Numbered from the stretch's first letter, positions 1-8,302 are shown. The stretch: 64,000 nt of DNA from Sphingobacteriaceae bacterium (GCA_002319075.1 NVQB01000001.1:1984001-2048000); one strand, 5' to 3'. Notes: generated by a model not told the origin, from the sequence alone. Numbers and translations: made by a program.

Positions 1-104
1 ACACATTGCAATTAGATGTTAAAGCTCTTGCAACAGGTGTTTACAATGTTGTAATCGATTCAGAACAAGGATCTACTGTAAAAAAATTAACTGTATCTAA
101 ATAA
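1..104 (+). CDS. C-terminal end of a T9SS-secreted protein (partial)
   Basis: The reading frame starting at base 3 is open from the window edge to the TAA at 102-104 and encodes 33 residues. It contains the GVYNV strand and ends KKLTVSK, which is the pattern of the last strands of a type A T9SS C-terminal sorting domain (a G-x-Y strand, then a basic K-K-L-x-V tail). Such domains direct proteins through the type IX secretion system to the cell surface. The function of the upstream body cannot be seen because it lies outside the window. A good rho-independent terminator follows at 140-175. Confidence 0.75.
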   Translation, partial: TLQLDVKALATGVYNVVIDSEQGSTVKKLTVSK

Positions 105-139
105 ATCCGCAGGGATTTTTTTCAGTAATTTTTCTTATA

Positions 140-175
140 AACCCCGTCATGGTAAATCTGTGGCGGGGTTTTGTT
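140..175 (+). terminator. Rho-independent terminator
   Basis: The 7-bp stem aaccccg (140-146) / cggggtt (164-170) is followed by a T-rich stretch. It sits just after the T9SS tail gene that ends at 104, so it most likely terminates that transcript and separates it from the transaldolase gene at 241. Confidence 0.75.
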
Positions 176-240
176 GTTTAAAATCAATACCATTTAATTC
201 ATTTTTTTTTAGTTTCTTTACAGCTTAATTTAATACGAAT

Positions 241-1251
241 ATGGAATTATACTTAGACTCAGCCAATTTAAAAGAAATTGAAGAAGGTTTTAAATTGGGC
301 TTTTTAAACGGCTTAACCACAACCCCAACCTTTATGCAAAAGGAAGGAATTACGGATATTGACGGAACAATTGTAAAATTAAGCAAGATTGTGCCTGTGC
401 TCCAAATCGAAGCATTAGGAAACACTGCTGAGGAAGTATTAGCGGAAGCTGAGCGTCAGTTAGCTCTTGGATTAGATCCTACAAAAACAGTTTTTAAAAT
501 TCCGGTTTCTTTAGAAGGTGTTAGAGCTTGTAAATTATTAAGAGATAAAGGGTACCTGGTAAACGTGCATTTGGTGTATACGTTGCAACAAGCTTATATG
601 GCTATGCAAGCGGGTGCTACTTATGTTTGTCCATTAGTTGGGCGTTTACAGGATCAGGGTCACGATGCTTTAACGCTGGTTGAGCAATGTGTTGACGCTG
701 TAGAAATTTACGGGTACGATACAAAAATCATGTTCTCTTCGGTGAGACATGCAGAACACGTGAGAAATGCCATCAACATTGGCGTTCATACAATCACAGT
801 TCCCCTAAAAGTACTAAAGCAATTAACGGAGAATAATTTCACTACTTTAGGAACGGATCAGTTTATTGCTGATACCCGTTTGATGATGGTGCGTGTGAAA
901 GAAGCGATGAACGGCGTAAATCCAATCGTTGCAGAAGAAACTAATATTACTGATGCTTTGGTTAAAATGACTGAATTCAATTTTGGTGCTATTACCGTTG
1001 TAAAAAAAGACGGTAGCATTAAAGGAGTATTTACAGATGGTTCTTTACGTAAATTGTTACAGGAAAAAGGTCACGGCATTTTAAGCAAAAAATTAAGTGA
1101 CGTTGAATTCCGCGAACCAATTACAATTGATGGAGGTGTATTGTTGAATGACGCAAGTGTTTTATTTAAAAAGACTTCTGTTGATACCATTGTGGTGACT
1201 GAAAACGGTAAACCAGTTGGGATGTTGGATATTCAGGATTTGAAATCTTAG
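241..1251 (+). CDS. Transaldolase/fructose-6-phosphate aldolase-like domain fused to a CBS-domain pair
   Basis: Residues 1-220 follow the small-transaldolase (FSA/TalC) fold. D6 is present, the Schiff-base lysine is K86 in FKIPVS, Q55 matches the FSA glutamine, and R135 and S166 match active-site positions. Two positions differ from E. coli FsaA as I recall it: the TTNP asparagine is threonine (T28 in TTTP), and the tyrosine before R135 is leucine (L132). Residues about 228-333 form two CBS repeats, like the C-terminal pair of arabinose-5-phosphate isomerases (KdsD/KpsF), so an aldolase replaces the SIS domain here. The next gene is a KdsC-like phosphatase. This suggests a sugar-phosphate (ketose or ulosonate) pathway for a surface glycan, with the CBS pair sensing a nucleotide. 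Family assignment is firm. Substrate and pathway are inference. Confidence 0.85.
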   Translation: MELYLDSANLKEIEEGFKLGFLNGLTTTPTFMQKEGITDIDGTIVKLSKIVPVLQIEALGNTAEEVLAEAERQLALGLDPTKTVFKIPVSLEGVRACKLLRDKGYLVNVHLVYTLQQAYMAMQAGATYVCPLVGRLQDQGHDALTLVEQCVDAVEIYGYDTKIMFSSVRHAEHVRNAINIGVHTITVPLKVLKQLTENNFTTLGTDQFIADTRLMMVRVKEAMNGVNPIVAEETNITDALVKMTEFNFGAITVVKKDGSIKGVFTDGSLRKLLQEKGHGILSKKLSDVEFREPITIDGGVLLNDASVLFKKTSVDTIVVTENGKPVGMLDIQDLKS

Positions 1252-1284
1252 TCTCGACTACGCTCGACTTGACATTCGACTACG

Positions 1285-1404
1285 CTCGACTTGACATTGC
1301 TAACACACGAGCTGGCTCAAAAGAGTCTTTACTCTTTTGCCCTGCTCGACTTGACATTGCTAACACACGAGCTGGCTCAAAAGAGTCTTTACTCTTTTAC
1401 CCTG
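1285..1404. repeat. Two tandem 60-bp units, each with a perfect hairpin
   Basis: Bases 1285-1344 and 1345-1404 are nearly identical at a 60-bp offset; the only differences noticed are one base after the hairpin and one in the tgctcgac/tgcttgac end. Each unit carries AAAAGAGT-cttt-ACTCTTTT (1319-1338 and 1379-1398), framed by gctggctc on the left and ccctgctcgacttgacatt on the right. Partial copies of the tcgac-ttgacatt flank lie at 1252-1284 and 1405-1440. There is no T-run after the stems, so they do not look like ordinary terminators. A related element with a different stem sequence lies at 25224-25287. Confidence 0.8.
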
Positions 1405-1445
1405 CTTGACTTGACATTCGACCAAGCTCGAACTGACACTTAATT

Positions 1446-1488
1446 AAAACCTGGGCAGCAGATATGCCCAGGTTTTTAGTTTTTTTTT
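1446..1488 (+). terminator. Strong rho-independent terminator directly upstream of the HAD gene
   Basis: The 12-bp stem aaaacctgggca (1446-1457) / tgcccaggtttt (1465-1476) has a 7-nt loop and is followed by a run of T to 1488. It ends only 10 bases before the ATG at 1499. It could end the transaldolase transcript or act as an attenuator in the leader of the phosphatase gene. Confidence 0.8.
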
Positions 1489-1498
1489 AAAAAGTTTT

Positions 1499-2221
1499 AT
1501 GACAGAACCTGAGAATTTATATGGCGTTATTGGTGGAAGATTTATTACTTCAGCCGATGAAATGAGAATCAAACTCGAAAAGATAAAAGCTTTTGTTTTT
1601 GACTGGGATGGCGTTTATAATAACGGAGAAAAACAATCTTCCGGAGGAAGCAATTTCAGCGAGGTTGACAGCATGGGACAAAACCTACTGCGTTTTTCCT
1701 ATTATCTCAAAAATAAAAAACTTCCGTTTACTGCTATTATCAGTGGGGAAAAAAACGATACAGCTTTCTATTTCAGCGAAAGAGAATGTTTGAATTATTC
1801 TTTATTTAAAGTGCCTCACAAACGCGCGGCTCTTGACCTGCTTTGTGAAAAAGAAAATTTAAAGCCGGAAGAGATCGCCTATTTTTTCGATGATGTGCTC
1901 GATATTCCCATTGCAGAAGTTTGTGGAATAAGAATGATGGTAAATCAGAAGGCCAATCCTCTTTTTGCGCAGTATTGTATTAAACACAAATTAGTAGATT
2001 ACCTGAGTGCCTCTGCTGGTGGCTCATTCGCGGTGCGGGAAATGACGGAGCTTTTAATTGGTCTTAATGGAAATTATGACGAGGTAATGACCGGGAGAAA
2101 AAATAATTCGGTGGAGTATCAGAATTATATTCAAGCGAGAAAAAAAGTGAAACCGGATTACTATACCTTAAATGCGGACGAATTAGTGAAGGTAGATTCA
2201 CCGAACAATTTAACCACATAG
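1499..2221 (+). CDS. HAD-family phosphatase, KdsC-like (3-deoxy-ulosonate-8-phosphate phosphatase type)
   Basis: The HAD nucleophile motif FDWDGV (D35, D37) is followed by the serine of motif II in IISGEK, a basic segment KVPHKR and an acidic motif FFDDVLD. There is no large cap domain. This is the compact C0-type layout of Kdo-8-phosphate phosphatases and the phosphatase part of sialic acid synthesis enzymes. Length is 240 residues, with an N-terminal extension (GGRFITSADE) before the usual start and a hydrophilic C-terminal extension. The in-frame ATG at 1562 would give a more typical KdsC start, but the extension looks conserved in character, so 1499 is kept. It probably acts in the cytosol on a phosphorylated sugar acid or ketose made with help from the adjacent transaldolase-CBS protein. 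That coupling is inference. Confidence 0.8.
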   Translation: MTEPENLYGVIGGRFITSADEMRIKLEKIKAFVFDWDGVYNNGEKQSSGGSNFSEVDSMGQNLLRFSYYLKNKKLPFTAIISGEKNDTAFYFSERECLNYSLFKVPHKRAALDLLCEKENLKPEEIAYFFDDVLDIPIAEVCGIRMMVNQKANPLFAQYCIKHKLVDYLSASAGGSFAVREMTELLIGLNGNYDEVMTGRKNNSVEYQNYIQARKKVKPDYYTLNADELVKVDSPNNLTT

Positions 2222-2240
2222 AGACATAGAAAAACATCCT
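2214..2240. repeat. 9-bp-phased intergenic repeat (ccacataga type)
   Basis: The units ccacataga / gacatagaa / aaacatcct follow one another at a 9-bp period, starting inside the stop region of the HAD gene. Comparable 9-bp phased tracts with other unit sequences occur at 5874, 26625, 41694, 42241, 43763 and 43827. The rest of the gap to 2393 shows only a weak bulged hairpin (catcctgat/atcggatg) without a T-run. Confidence 0.5.
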
Positions 2241-2393
2241 GATTGAGATCGGATGCCCTAGAAAACATGCAAGCCTTCAAAAGTTACACATAGCAATAAA
2301 AGCTTTGTTTTTATTGAAGCTCTAAAGTTTAACTTACATCCAGTCCTCCGTTTTCAACTTGGTAAAAGTGATTTTATTAAATAGTTCAGTTAT

Positions 2394-2918
2394 ATGGAAG
2401 AATTAAAATACCCTATCGGACACTTCAAAGCCCTGGATGATTATTCCCATGAAGATCTAGAAAATTATATCTCTATTATTGAGAGTTTTCCTAAACGCCT
2501 GAAACTCGAAGTAGAGAATCTCACAAATTCCCAGTTAGATGTGCCTTATCGTCCGGATGGCTGGAGCGTGATACAAGTTGTGAATCACTGTGCTGACAGT
2601 CATATGAACGCTTTGATTCGCGTTAAAATGGCACTTACGGAGGAAACTCCGATTATAAAACCTTACAGGCAGGAATTGTGGGCAGAGTTGGCGGATGGAT
2701 CTATGCCAATTCATTTTTCTTTAAACATTTTGGAAGGTGTTCATGCGCGCTGGGCAAAAATTTTAAGATCGCTTGATGAAAAACAATGGAAACGCGGATT
2801 TATTCATCCTGAAAAAGGAAAAGAACTAAGTTTGAAAGAGGCCGCTGCGTCTTACGCCTGGCATTGCCAGCATCACCTGGCGCATATTACCAATCTTAAG
2901 AAGCGCATGTTGTGGTGA
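2394..2918 (+). CDS. DinB/YfiT-family metal-dependent protein (bacillithiol-transferase-like fold)
   Basis: The 174-residue protein matches the YfiT/DinB four-helix-bundle family in length and pattern. It has the PDGWS-x-x-Q-VVNH motif with H65, and a C-terminal WHCQHHLAH with H160 and H164, which correspond to the three metal-binding histidines known for Bacillus YfiT. Family members are putative metal-dependent hydrolases or thiol transferases acting in the cytosol. The true substrate here is unknown. The gene stands alone between short intergenic regions, on the same strand as its neighbours. Confidence 0.85.
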   Translation: MEELKYPIGHFKALDDYSHEDLENYISIIESFPKRLKLEVENLTNSQLDVPYRPDGWSVIQVVNHCADSHMNALIRVKMALTEETPIIKPYRQELWAELADGSMPIHFSLNILEGVHARWAKILRSLDEKQWKRGFIHPEKGKELSLKEAAASYAWHCQHHLAHITNLKKRMLW

Positions 2919-3030
2919 AAATTGCACGGCTATAAAAAATGAACTGACCAATTTACGCTATCAGCATAATTCCGTTCAAAAGCTATAGTACGATCCAAAA
3001 GCCCCATTTTTAAAATTTCTATAAACTCCG

Positions 3031-3038
3031 TATCTTTG
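3031..3038 (+). promoter_or_regulatory. Bacteroidota -7 box (tatctttg)
   Basis: Exact match to TAnnTTTG. It ends 7 bases before the ATG at 3046, so transcription would begin at or a few bases before the start codon, implying a leaderless or nearly leaderless mRNA. No clear -33 TTTG is visible. Confidence 0.5.
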
Positions 3039-3045
3039 CAGCCGC

Positions 3046-3948
3046 ATGGACGACTTTAGTGAAGCGGTAATTTTAAAATTTGCGATCCCGATTTATACGC
3101 TTATAATTGGCTTCGAGATTTTTTACAGTTACTGGCATGAAAAAAAATATTATTCTACCAAAGGAACTATCGCCAATGTTTACCTGAGCATGCTTAATGG
3201 TGGTCTCGACCTTTTGGTTCGTGCGGCCGGTCTCGCTGTACTTTGGTTCTTCTACCAGTTTAAGTTTGTTCAGATAGATAAACATTTACACCCCGTCTTT
3301 TATTGGACGGCACTGCTCGTTGGACAAGACTTTTTGTTTTATTGGCTGCATCGTGTAGATCATTATTGCCGCTTGTTCTGGGCTATCCACGTAACACATC
3401 ATTCTTCTGAAGAATTTAATTTTACAGTTGGTTTCCGTTCTTCTGTTTTTCAACCGCTTTACCGCTTTATTTATTTTATCCCGCTATCCTTCCTGGGATT
3501 TAATCCTTTAGATGTTTTATTGATGTATGCCATCACACAAATTTTTGGTATTTTGATTCATACAAAAACAGTTGGCAAACTTGGTCCACTCGAATGGATC
3601 ATGTCTACACCCTCGCACCACCGGGTACACCATGCCAGCAACGTACGTTATTTAGATAAAAACATGGGCATGGTCTTTATTATCTGGGACAGGCTATTTG
3701 GTACTTTTGAAGAAGAAAAAGAAGAAGTGGTATATGGCCTTACCAGCAACTTAAAATCTTACCATCCCATTAATATGGTTTTTCACGAATGGCGTAATAT
3801 TTGGAACGACCTTAGAAGAAAGAAAGCTCCTCTTAAAGCAAAATTTATGTATGTCTTTGGCCCCCCGGGCTGGAGTCATGACGGAAGTACAAAGACCAGC
3901 GCACAGCTTCGTGCAGAACTTAAATTGAAAGACTCCAAGAATGGCTAA
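3046..3948 (+). CDS. Sterol desaturase / fatty acid hydroxylase superfamily membrane enzyme
   Basis: This is a 300-residue multi-pass membrane protein with the di-iron histidine clusters of the family in order: HRVDH, HVTHH and, near residue 200, SHHRVHHASN. It ends in a hydrophilic cytosolic tail. Family enzymes use an oxo-bridged di-iron centre to hydroxylate or desaturate lipid chains in the membrane; the substrate (fatty acyl, sphingoid, carotenoid or other) cannot be told from sequence. The helicase gene starts 8 bases before this gene ends, so the two are translationally coupled. A TATCTTTG box sits just upstream. Confidence 0.88.
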   Translation: MDDFSEAVILKFAIPIYTLIIGFEIFYSYWHEKKYYSTKGTIANVYLSMLNGGLDLLVRAAGLAVLWFFYQFKFVQIDKHLHPVFYWTALLVGQDFLFYWLHRVDHYCRLFWAIHVTHHSSEEFNFTVGFRSSVFQPLYRFIYFIPLSFLGFNPLDVLLMYAITQIFGILIHTKTVGKLGPLEWIMSTPSHHRVHHASNVRYLDKNMGMVFIIWDRLFGTFEEEKEEVVYGLTSNLKSYHPINMVFHEWRNIWNDLRRKKAPLKAKFMYVFGPPGWSHDGSTKTSAQLRAELKLKDSKNG

Positions 3949-5866
3949 ACTCACGGCCGTTGAGCGTTTAAAGCACGTTAAAGACTTATTAAAAATTGAA
4001 CGCGACGAAGATTACCGTCTTTATAAAGAACTATTTCTACGTGTTAATTTAGAACAGAGAAAAAAAAATGGTGTTACCTGGTATCCGGTAAAAATAAATA
4101 GTGAAGAACTTGGTTCCGGAGATCTATTGCATTTAGAAATTGAACGGACTTCGCAAATTGACAAAGCACATCAATTCAGTTCTGGAAAAAATGTAAGTCT
4201 TTTTAGTAATTACCAGGAAGAGACCCATGAAATTACGGGTACGATAAAATCTGTTTCGAAAAACAGTTTAAAGTTGATCATACATGCGGATGAGCTTCCC
4301 GACTGGTGTTACGAAGGTAAGCTGGGGTTAAATATCCAGTTTGACGACAATAGTTACAACGAAATGCAGCGCGCCTTAGATCAGGTAATTGATGCTAAAT
4401 ATAACCGTGTAGCAGAACTTCGCGAAATGATTGAAGGAGAAATTCCCCTTTCATTTGAAAAAATAAATGAGGACATATTAATTCCACAATTAAATCTTTC
4501 TCAAAACAGAGCGGTACGTCATGTGATGAGCGTGAACGCTATTGGCGTAGTGCATGGTCCGCCTGGTACGGGGAAAACAACAAGTTTGGTACAAGCCATT
4601 CGTTTGACTTTACAAAGTGAAAAACAAGTTTTGGTTTGTGCGCCAACAAATGCGGCGGTGGATGTATTGACAGAAAAACTCGTAGAGTTAGGAATTGACG
4701 TGCTGCGTCTCGGGCACCCTGCTCGTATGGCCGAGGAACTACTGAACAGTAGCATGGATGGAAAAATAGCTTCCTCTCCTTATTACAAAGACATAAAAAA
4801 TTTGCGCCGTAATGCTGAAGAATACTTCAGAATGGCGGGAAAATATAAACGCACTTTCGGTAAAGAAGAAGCCCAACAGCGGACTGCTTATTATACCGAA
4901 GCAAAAAACTGTATTAAAGAAGCGCGGTTGCTTGAAGACTTTATTGTAGACGAACTTTTTAAAACCTCGCAGGTAATTTGTTGTACCCCGGTAACCAGCA
5001 CACACAGGGCTTTGGCGAAAAAACGTTTTAATACTTTGTTTTTTGACGAAGCTTCGCAAGCTTTAGAACCAATGGTTTGGATTCCTCTTTTAAAATGTAA
5101 ACGTTTGATTTTATCTGGAGATCATTTTCAATTACCTCCCGTAGTAAAAAGTATGGAGGCAAAACGCGGCGGACTCGATCAAACACTTTTAGATCGCTGT
5201 ATAGAATTTAAAGAAGCGGTGGTGCTTTTAAACCGTCAGTACCGCATGAATTCGGCTATTATGGGATTCAGCAATCACTACTTTTACAAAAATGAGTTGA
5301 TAGCCGATGAAACCGTTGCCACACATGTGCTTGTAAATGACGACTCTTACCTTGGTAAAAGTATTGAGTTTATTGATACGGCGGGCTGCAGTTTTGATGA
5401 GATCCAAAATCCGGAAACATTAAGTTACTGGAATCCAAAAGAAGGCGAGATTTTATTTAAACATTTGCAACAATTGCTTTTAGATTATTCTACTCACGCA
5501 GATTTACCTGCGCTGGAAATAGGCGTTATTTCTCCCTACAAAGAGCAGCGAGAATGGTTAAAAGAAAATATATCAGATCTGGATTTAGAAAGAAGTAAAC
5601 TTCAAAATCTGAGTGTAAAAACCATTGATGGGTTCCAGGGCGAAGAACGTGATGTTATTTATATCAGTCTTGTTAGAAGTAACGAAAAACATGAAATTGG
5701 ATTTTTAAATGATCTGAGAAGAATGAATGTTGCTATTACCCGCGCTAAGAAAAAATTAGTGGTGATTGGAGACAGTGCTACGATTGGTTCCAGTGATTTT
5801 TATCAACAGTTTTTAGAGTACTGTGAGAAGAACGGTATGTATAGAACGGCCTGGGAGTGGGCCTAG
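3941..5866 (+). CDS. SF1 superfamily Upf1-like DNA/RNA helicase (IGHMBP2/DNA2-NAM7 type)
   Basis: The 641-residue protein has all SF1B motifs: Q-motif LNLSQNRAV, Walker A GPPGTGKTT (206-214), DEAS (369-372), LSGDHFQLPP, NRQYRM, TIDGFQGEE and NVAITRAKKKL. The first 180 residues form the accessory N-terminal region seen in IGHMBP2/SMUBP-2-like proteins. It should unwind nucleic acid with ATP in the cytosol. Bacterial members are poorly characterised and may work on RNA or on R-loops. The start codon overlaps the end of the hydroxylase gene by 8 bases, a conserved-looking operon arrangement with no obvious functional link. Confidence 0.9.
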   Translation: MAKLTAVERLKHVKDLLKIERDEDYRLYKELFLRVNLEQRKKNGVTWYPVKINSEELGSGDLLHLEIERTSQIDKAHQFSSGKNVSLFSNYQEETHEITGTIKSVSKNSLKLIIHADELPDWCYEGKLGLNIQFDDNSYNEMQRALDQVIDAKYNRVAELREMIEGEIPLSFEKINEDILIPQLNLSQNRAVRHVMSVNAIGVVHGPPGTGKTTSLVQAIRLTLQSEKQVLVCAPTNAAVDVLTEKLVELGIDVLRLGHPARMAEELLNSSMDGKIASSPYYKDIKNLRRNAEEYFRMAGKYKRTFGKEEAQQRTAYYTEAKNCIKEARLLEDFIVDELFKTSQVICCTPVTSTHRALAKKRFNTLFFDEASQALEPMVWIPLLKCKRLILSGDHFQLPPVVKSMEAKRGGLDQTLLDRCIEFKEAVVLLNRQYRMNSAIMGFSNHYFYKNELIADETVATHVLVNDDSYLGKSIEFIDTAGCSFDEIQNPETLSYWNPKEGEILFKHLQQLLLDYSTHADLPALEIGVISPYKEQREWLKENISDLDLERSKLQNLSVKTIDGFQGEERDVIYISLVRSNEKHEIGFLNDLRRMNVAITRAKKKLVVIGDSATIGSSDFYQQFLEYCEKNGMYRTAWEWA

Positions 5867-5873
5867 AATATTT

Positions 5874-5900
5874 CGCGCAAAGAGGCAGAGTACGCAAAGG
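5874..5900. repeat. 9-bp-phased intergenic repeat (cgcaaagg type)
   Basis: Three consecutive 9-mers, cgcgcaaag / aggcagagt / acgcaaagg, lie in the gap between two convergent genes. The period matches the tracts at 2214, 26625 and 41694, but the unit differs. Confidence 0.5.
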
Positions 5901-5920
5901 TTTTTATAGTTACAATGCGA

Positions 5921-7585
5921 TCATCCTTCCTTAAACACTCTGTTTAGGCGCTTCAATAAAAGCATCATAATCAAAAACGCAAACATCAATAGAGCAAAAT
6001 TTAGCCAGAAGTAATTTGCTTTGTCATCAAACTTATCCCAGTTTTTTGCAAGAACGCCACTTAATTTATTTCCGATCGAGGTTGCGAGTTGCCAGCCTCC
6101 CATCATCAATGCGGTAAGGCGTAAAGGAGCAAGTTTTGATACCATCGATAATCCCATAGGACTGAGCAGCAATTCGCCAACCGTTATAACTCCATAGCTG
6201 GCTACAAGCCACCAGGCGCTGGCCTTATCCATACCGTTATTTGTATGATAAACAGCAAACACCATAACCAAAGTAGAGAGTGCACTAATCAATAAACCAT
6301 AAGCAATTTTTGTAGCTGTAGTTGGTTCCATCTTTTTTCTCCGTAGAAAAGCAAAGAAGGCAATGATTAAAGGCGTTAGTACAACTACGAAAAAGGGATT
6401 TATCGATTGAAATATTTCGGTGTTCACCAGATTTACGGAACCACCTTCCGATGGTATTTTTTCAGGTGCACTGTTCTTGAAATAGAGCGGATAGTCGATA
6501 CACTTCACGGGTTTTCCTGTCTCGTCTTTTATTTTTCTAAACTGTTCGTCTACTTGATTTACTTCCTCATTTCGGGCCACAAGTGTTTCAGAGAAGCCAA
6601 GATCCTTTGTAATGGCTGTTATCTGTTTAGGGCTTTCTCTTTCTGTATAATACTCAGCATAAGTAGTTAATGCAGTTCCATTTTGTTTAAAAATAGCCCA
6701 GAATAAAATTACGATAATAAAAATAGTAAACATTGTTCCGAGCGGTTTGCGTTCTTCTGCTGTGGCTTTCTTGTAAATAGATGAATAAAAATAAATCACA
6801 GGGATACAAAACATAAAAAAAGCATCGGTACTTTGACTTCCCATAATTGTAAAGATCTTACCTTCTTTACCCCAAATAGCATTAGGAATAACCCACCCAA
6901 TAACTGCAAACAGAACACCCACACACAGGACTTTTACGAACTGCATTAAAAACGGTTTATCTTCCGGCTTTGGTTCTTTGCGTACATCAACATGTTTATA
7001 ATGTTTCATACCTGCCCAAAAGGTGATAACGCCGATAAACATTCCAATTCCTGCTGTAATAAACGCGCCGTGCCAACCTATTTTGTTTCGCATAATGGCG
7101 GCCACAAAATTGCAGATTAACGCACCCACATTAATACCCATATAAAAAATATTGTAACCGGTGTCCTTATTATCACGGTAACGTGGATCATTATAAAGAT
7201 TTCCGAGTAGCGTTGCAATATTGGGTTTAAAGAAACCGTTGCCCACAACCATCACCGCAAGAGAAGTAAAAAACGCCCATTTCTCCGGGATAGCAAGCAT
7301 ACAATAACCTATACCCATCAATATTCCTCCAAGTGTTACTGAAAACCGGTATCCGAGTTTTAAATCGGCGAGGAGCCCGCCCATAAAAGGCGTAAGATAG
7401 GCCAATGCAATAAAAGTTCCGAAGATGTCAGAAGCTGTTGATCTTTCCCAACCCATGCCGCCATTTTTTCCATCAGCAGTCATGTAAAGGAAAAAGATCC
7501 CTATCATTAAATAATAGCCAAAACGTTCCCAGAATTCTGTGAATACTAAAAAGAAAAGTCCCCTGGGATATTTTGATTCTGCCAT
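5921..7585 (-). CDS. Proton-dependent oligopeptide transporter (POT/PTR2 family MFS)
   Basis: This is a 554-residue multi-pass protein with the POT signature TEFWERFGYY near its N terminus (the ExxERFxYY proton-coupling motif), the conserved NIFYMGINVGAL stretch and a long extramembrane loop of about 90 residues before the last helices. It imports di- and tripeptides using the proton gradient across the inner membrane. The in-frame GTG at 7606 would add seven residues; the ATG at 7585 (MAESKYPRG) fits the family better. The gene is followed on the same strand only by the gap to the convergent helicase gene. Confidence 0.9.
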   Translation of the reverse strand: MAESKYPRGLFFLVFTEFWERFGYYLMIGIFFLYMTADGKNGGMGWERSTASDIFGTFIALAYLTPFMGGLLADLKLGYRFSVTLGGILMGIGYCMLAIPEKWAFFTSLAVMVVGNGFFKPNIATLLGNLYNDPRYRDNKDTGYNIFYMGINVGALICNFVAAIMRNKIGWHGAFITAGIGMFIGVITFWAGMKHYKHVDVRKEPKPEDKPFLMQFVKVLCVGVLFAVIGWVIPNAIWGKEGKIFTIMGSQSTDAFFMFCIPVIYFYSSIYKKATAEERKPLGTMFTIFIIVILFWAIFKQNGTALTTYAEYYTERESPKQITAITKDLGFSETLVARNEEVNQVDEQFRKIKDETGKPVKCIDYPLYFKNSAPEKIPSEGGSVNLVNTEIFQSINPFFVVVLTPLIIAFFAFLRRKKMEPTTATKIAYGLLISALSTLVMVFAVYHTNNGMDKASAWWLVASYGVITVGELLLSPMGLSMVSKLAPLRLTALMMGGWQLATSIGNKLSGVLAKNWDKFDDKANYFWLNFALLMFAFLIMMLLLKRLNRVFKEG

Positions 7586-7673
7586 GCTAAGAAATTTAAT
7601 TATCACTACTACTCTAAAATTTTGAGGTTTTCGCGACCTACAAAATTCCAGGAAAGAAAATGGATGTTAAGTA

Positions 7674-8192
7674 TTACGAACCGGATTGAATAAAAGTATT
7701 GTTATTTTTTTTGTTCATGTATTTTATATTAGCCACATACATGCCAATAAAGACAAGGTCTATCACCACCATAAAAATTGTTCCACCGTAAGACTTTTCT
7801 TTTTCGAGACCAATATCAGTTGAAAAGAAATTAGTAGCAAGCTCAGCAATGGCATAAATTATTACGCCTATTTTTTCGAGACGCCACATCATAATTACGC
7901 CGATTAAAGAAAAAACATTTGCTATAAGTGAATAAAGACAAGCCATCCCTATTCCATGAAAAAAAGTATAAGGGTCTATCTCAGCCATTTCAGGACTGCT
8001 TGCAGCTATCTGCGGCCATATTTTATCAATAGTTGCGTCATCCATAGCCAGACAAACAGTGCCGATAGCGCTTACAAGTATCATGAGTCCGCATGCCACG
8101 AAAGATAGAATGCAAAGAATTTTCAAAAATTCAGGGCGTTGAGCAATAGGTTCTGAGGGCATTTGAAAGTTTTCGTCAATTGTGTTTTCCAT
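7674..8192 (-). CDS. Small multi-pass membrane protein of unknown function
   Basis: The 172-residue protein has an acidic N terminus and about four hydrophobic segments (roughly residues 25-48, 80-105, 108-122 and 138-157), with the loop FFHGIGMA before the second. No catalytic motif is visible. It lies on the same strand upstream of the peptide transporter gene, with about 90 bases between them. It resembles generic hypothetical membrane proteins of Bacteroidota. I do not recognise a family. Confidence 0.6.
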   Translation of the reverse strand: MENTIDENFQMPSEPIAQRPEFLKILCILSFVACGLMILVSAIGTVCLAMDDATIDKIWPQIAASSPEMAEIDPYTFFHGIGMACLYSLIANVFSLIGVIMMWRLEKIGVIIYAIAELATNFFSTDIGLEKEKSYGGTIFMVVIDLVFIGMYVANIKYMNKKNNNTFIQSGS

Positions 8193-8302
8193 AAGTTTAT
8201 TTTTTAGACAGGTAAAAATGCTAATAAAAAAATGGATAAACTAATAAGTAAGATCGATTTTACATCATCGCACAAAATGTATGGTGAATGGTAAAAAATA
8301 AA

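Noticed and set aside
1285-1404. CRISPR array
   Set aside because: Only two 60-bp units without distinct spacers and no cas genes.
2241-2262. Terminator after the HAD gene
   Set aside because: The hairpin near catcctgat/atcggatg has a bulge and no T-run.
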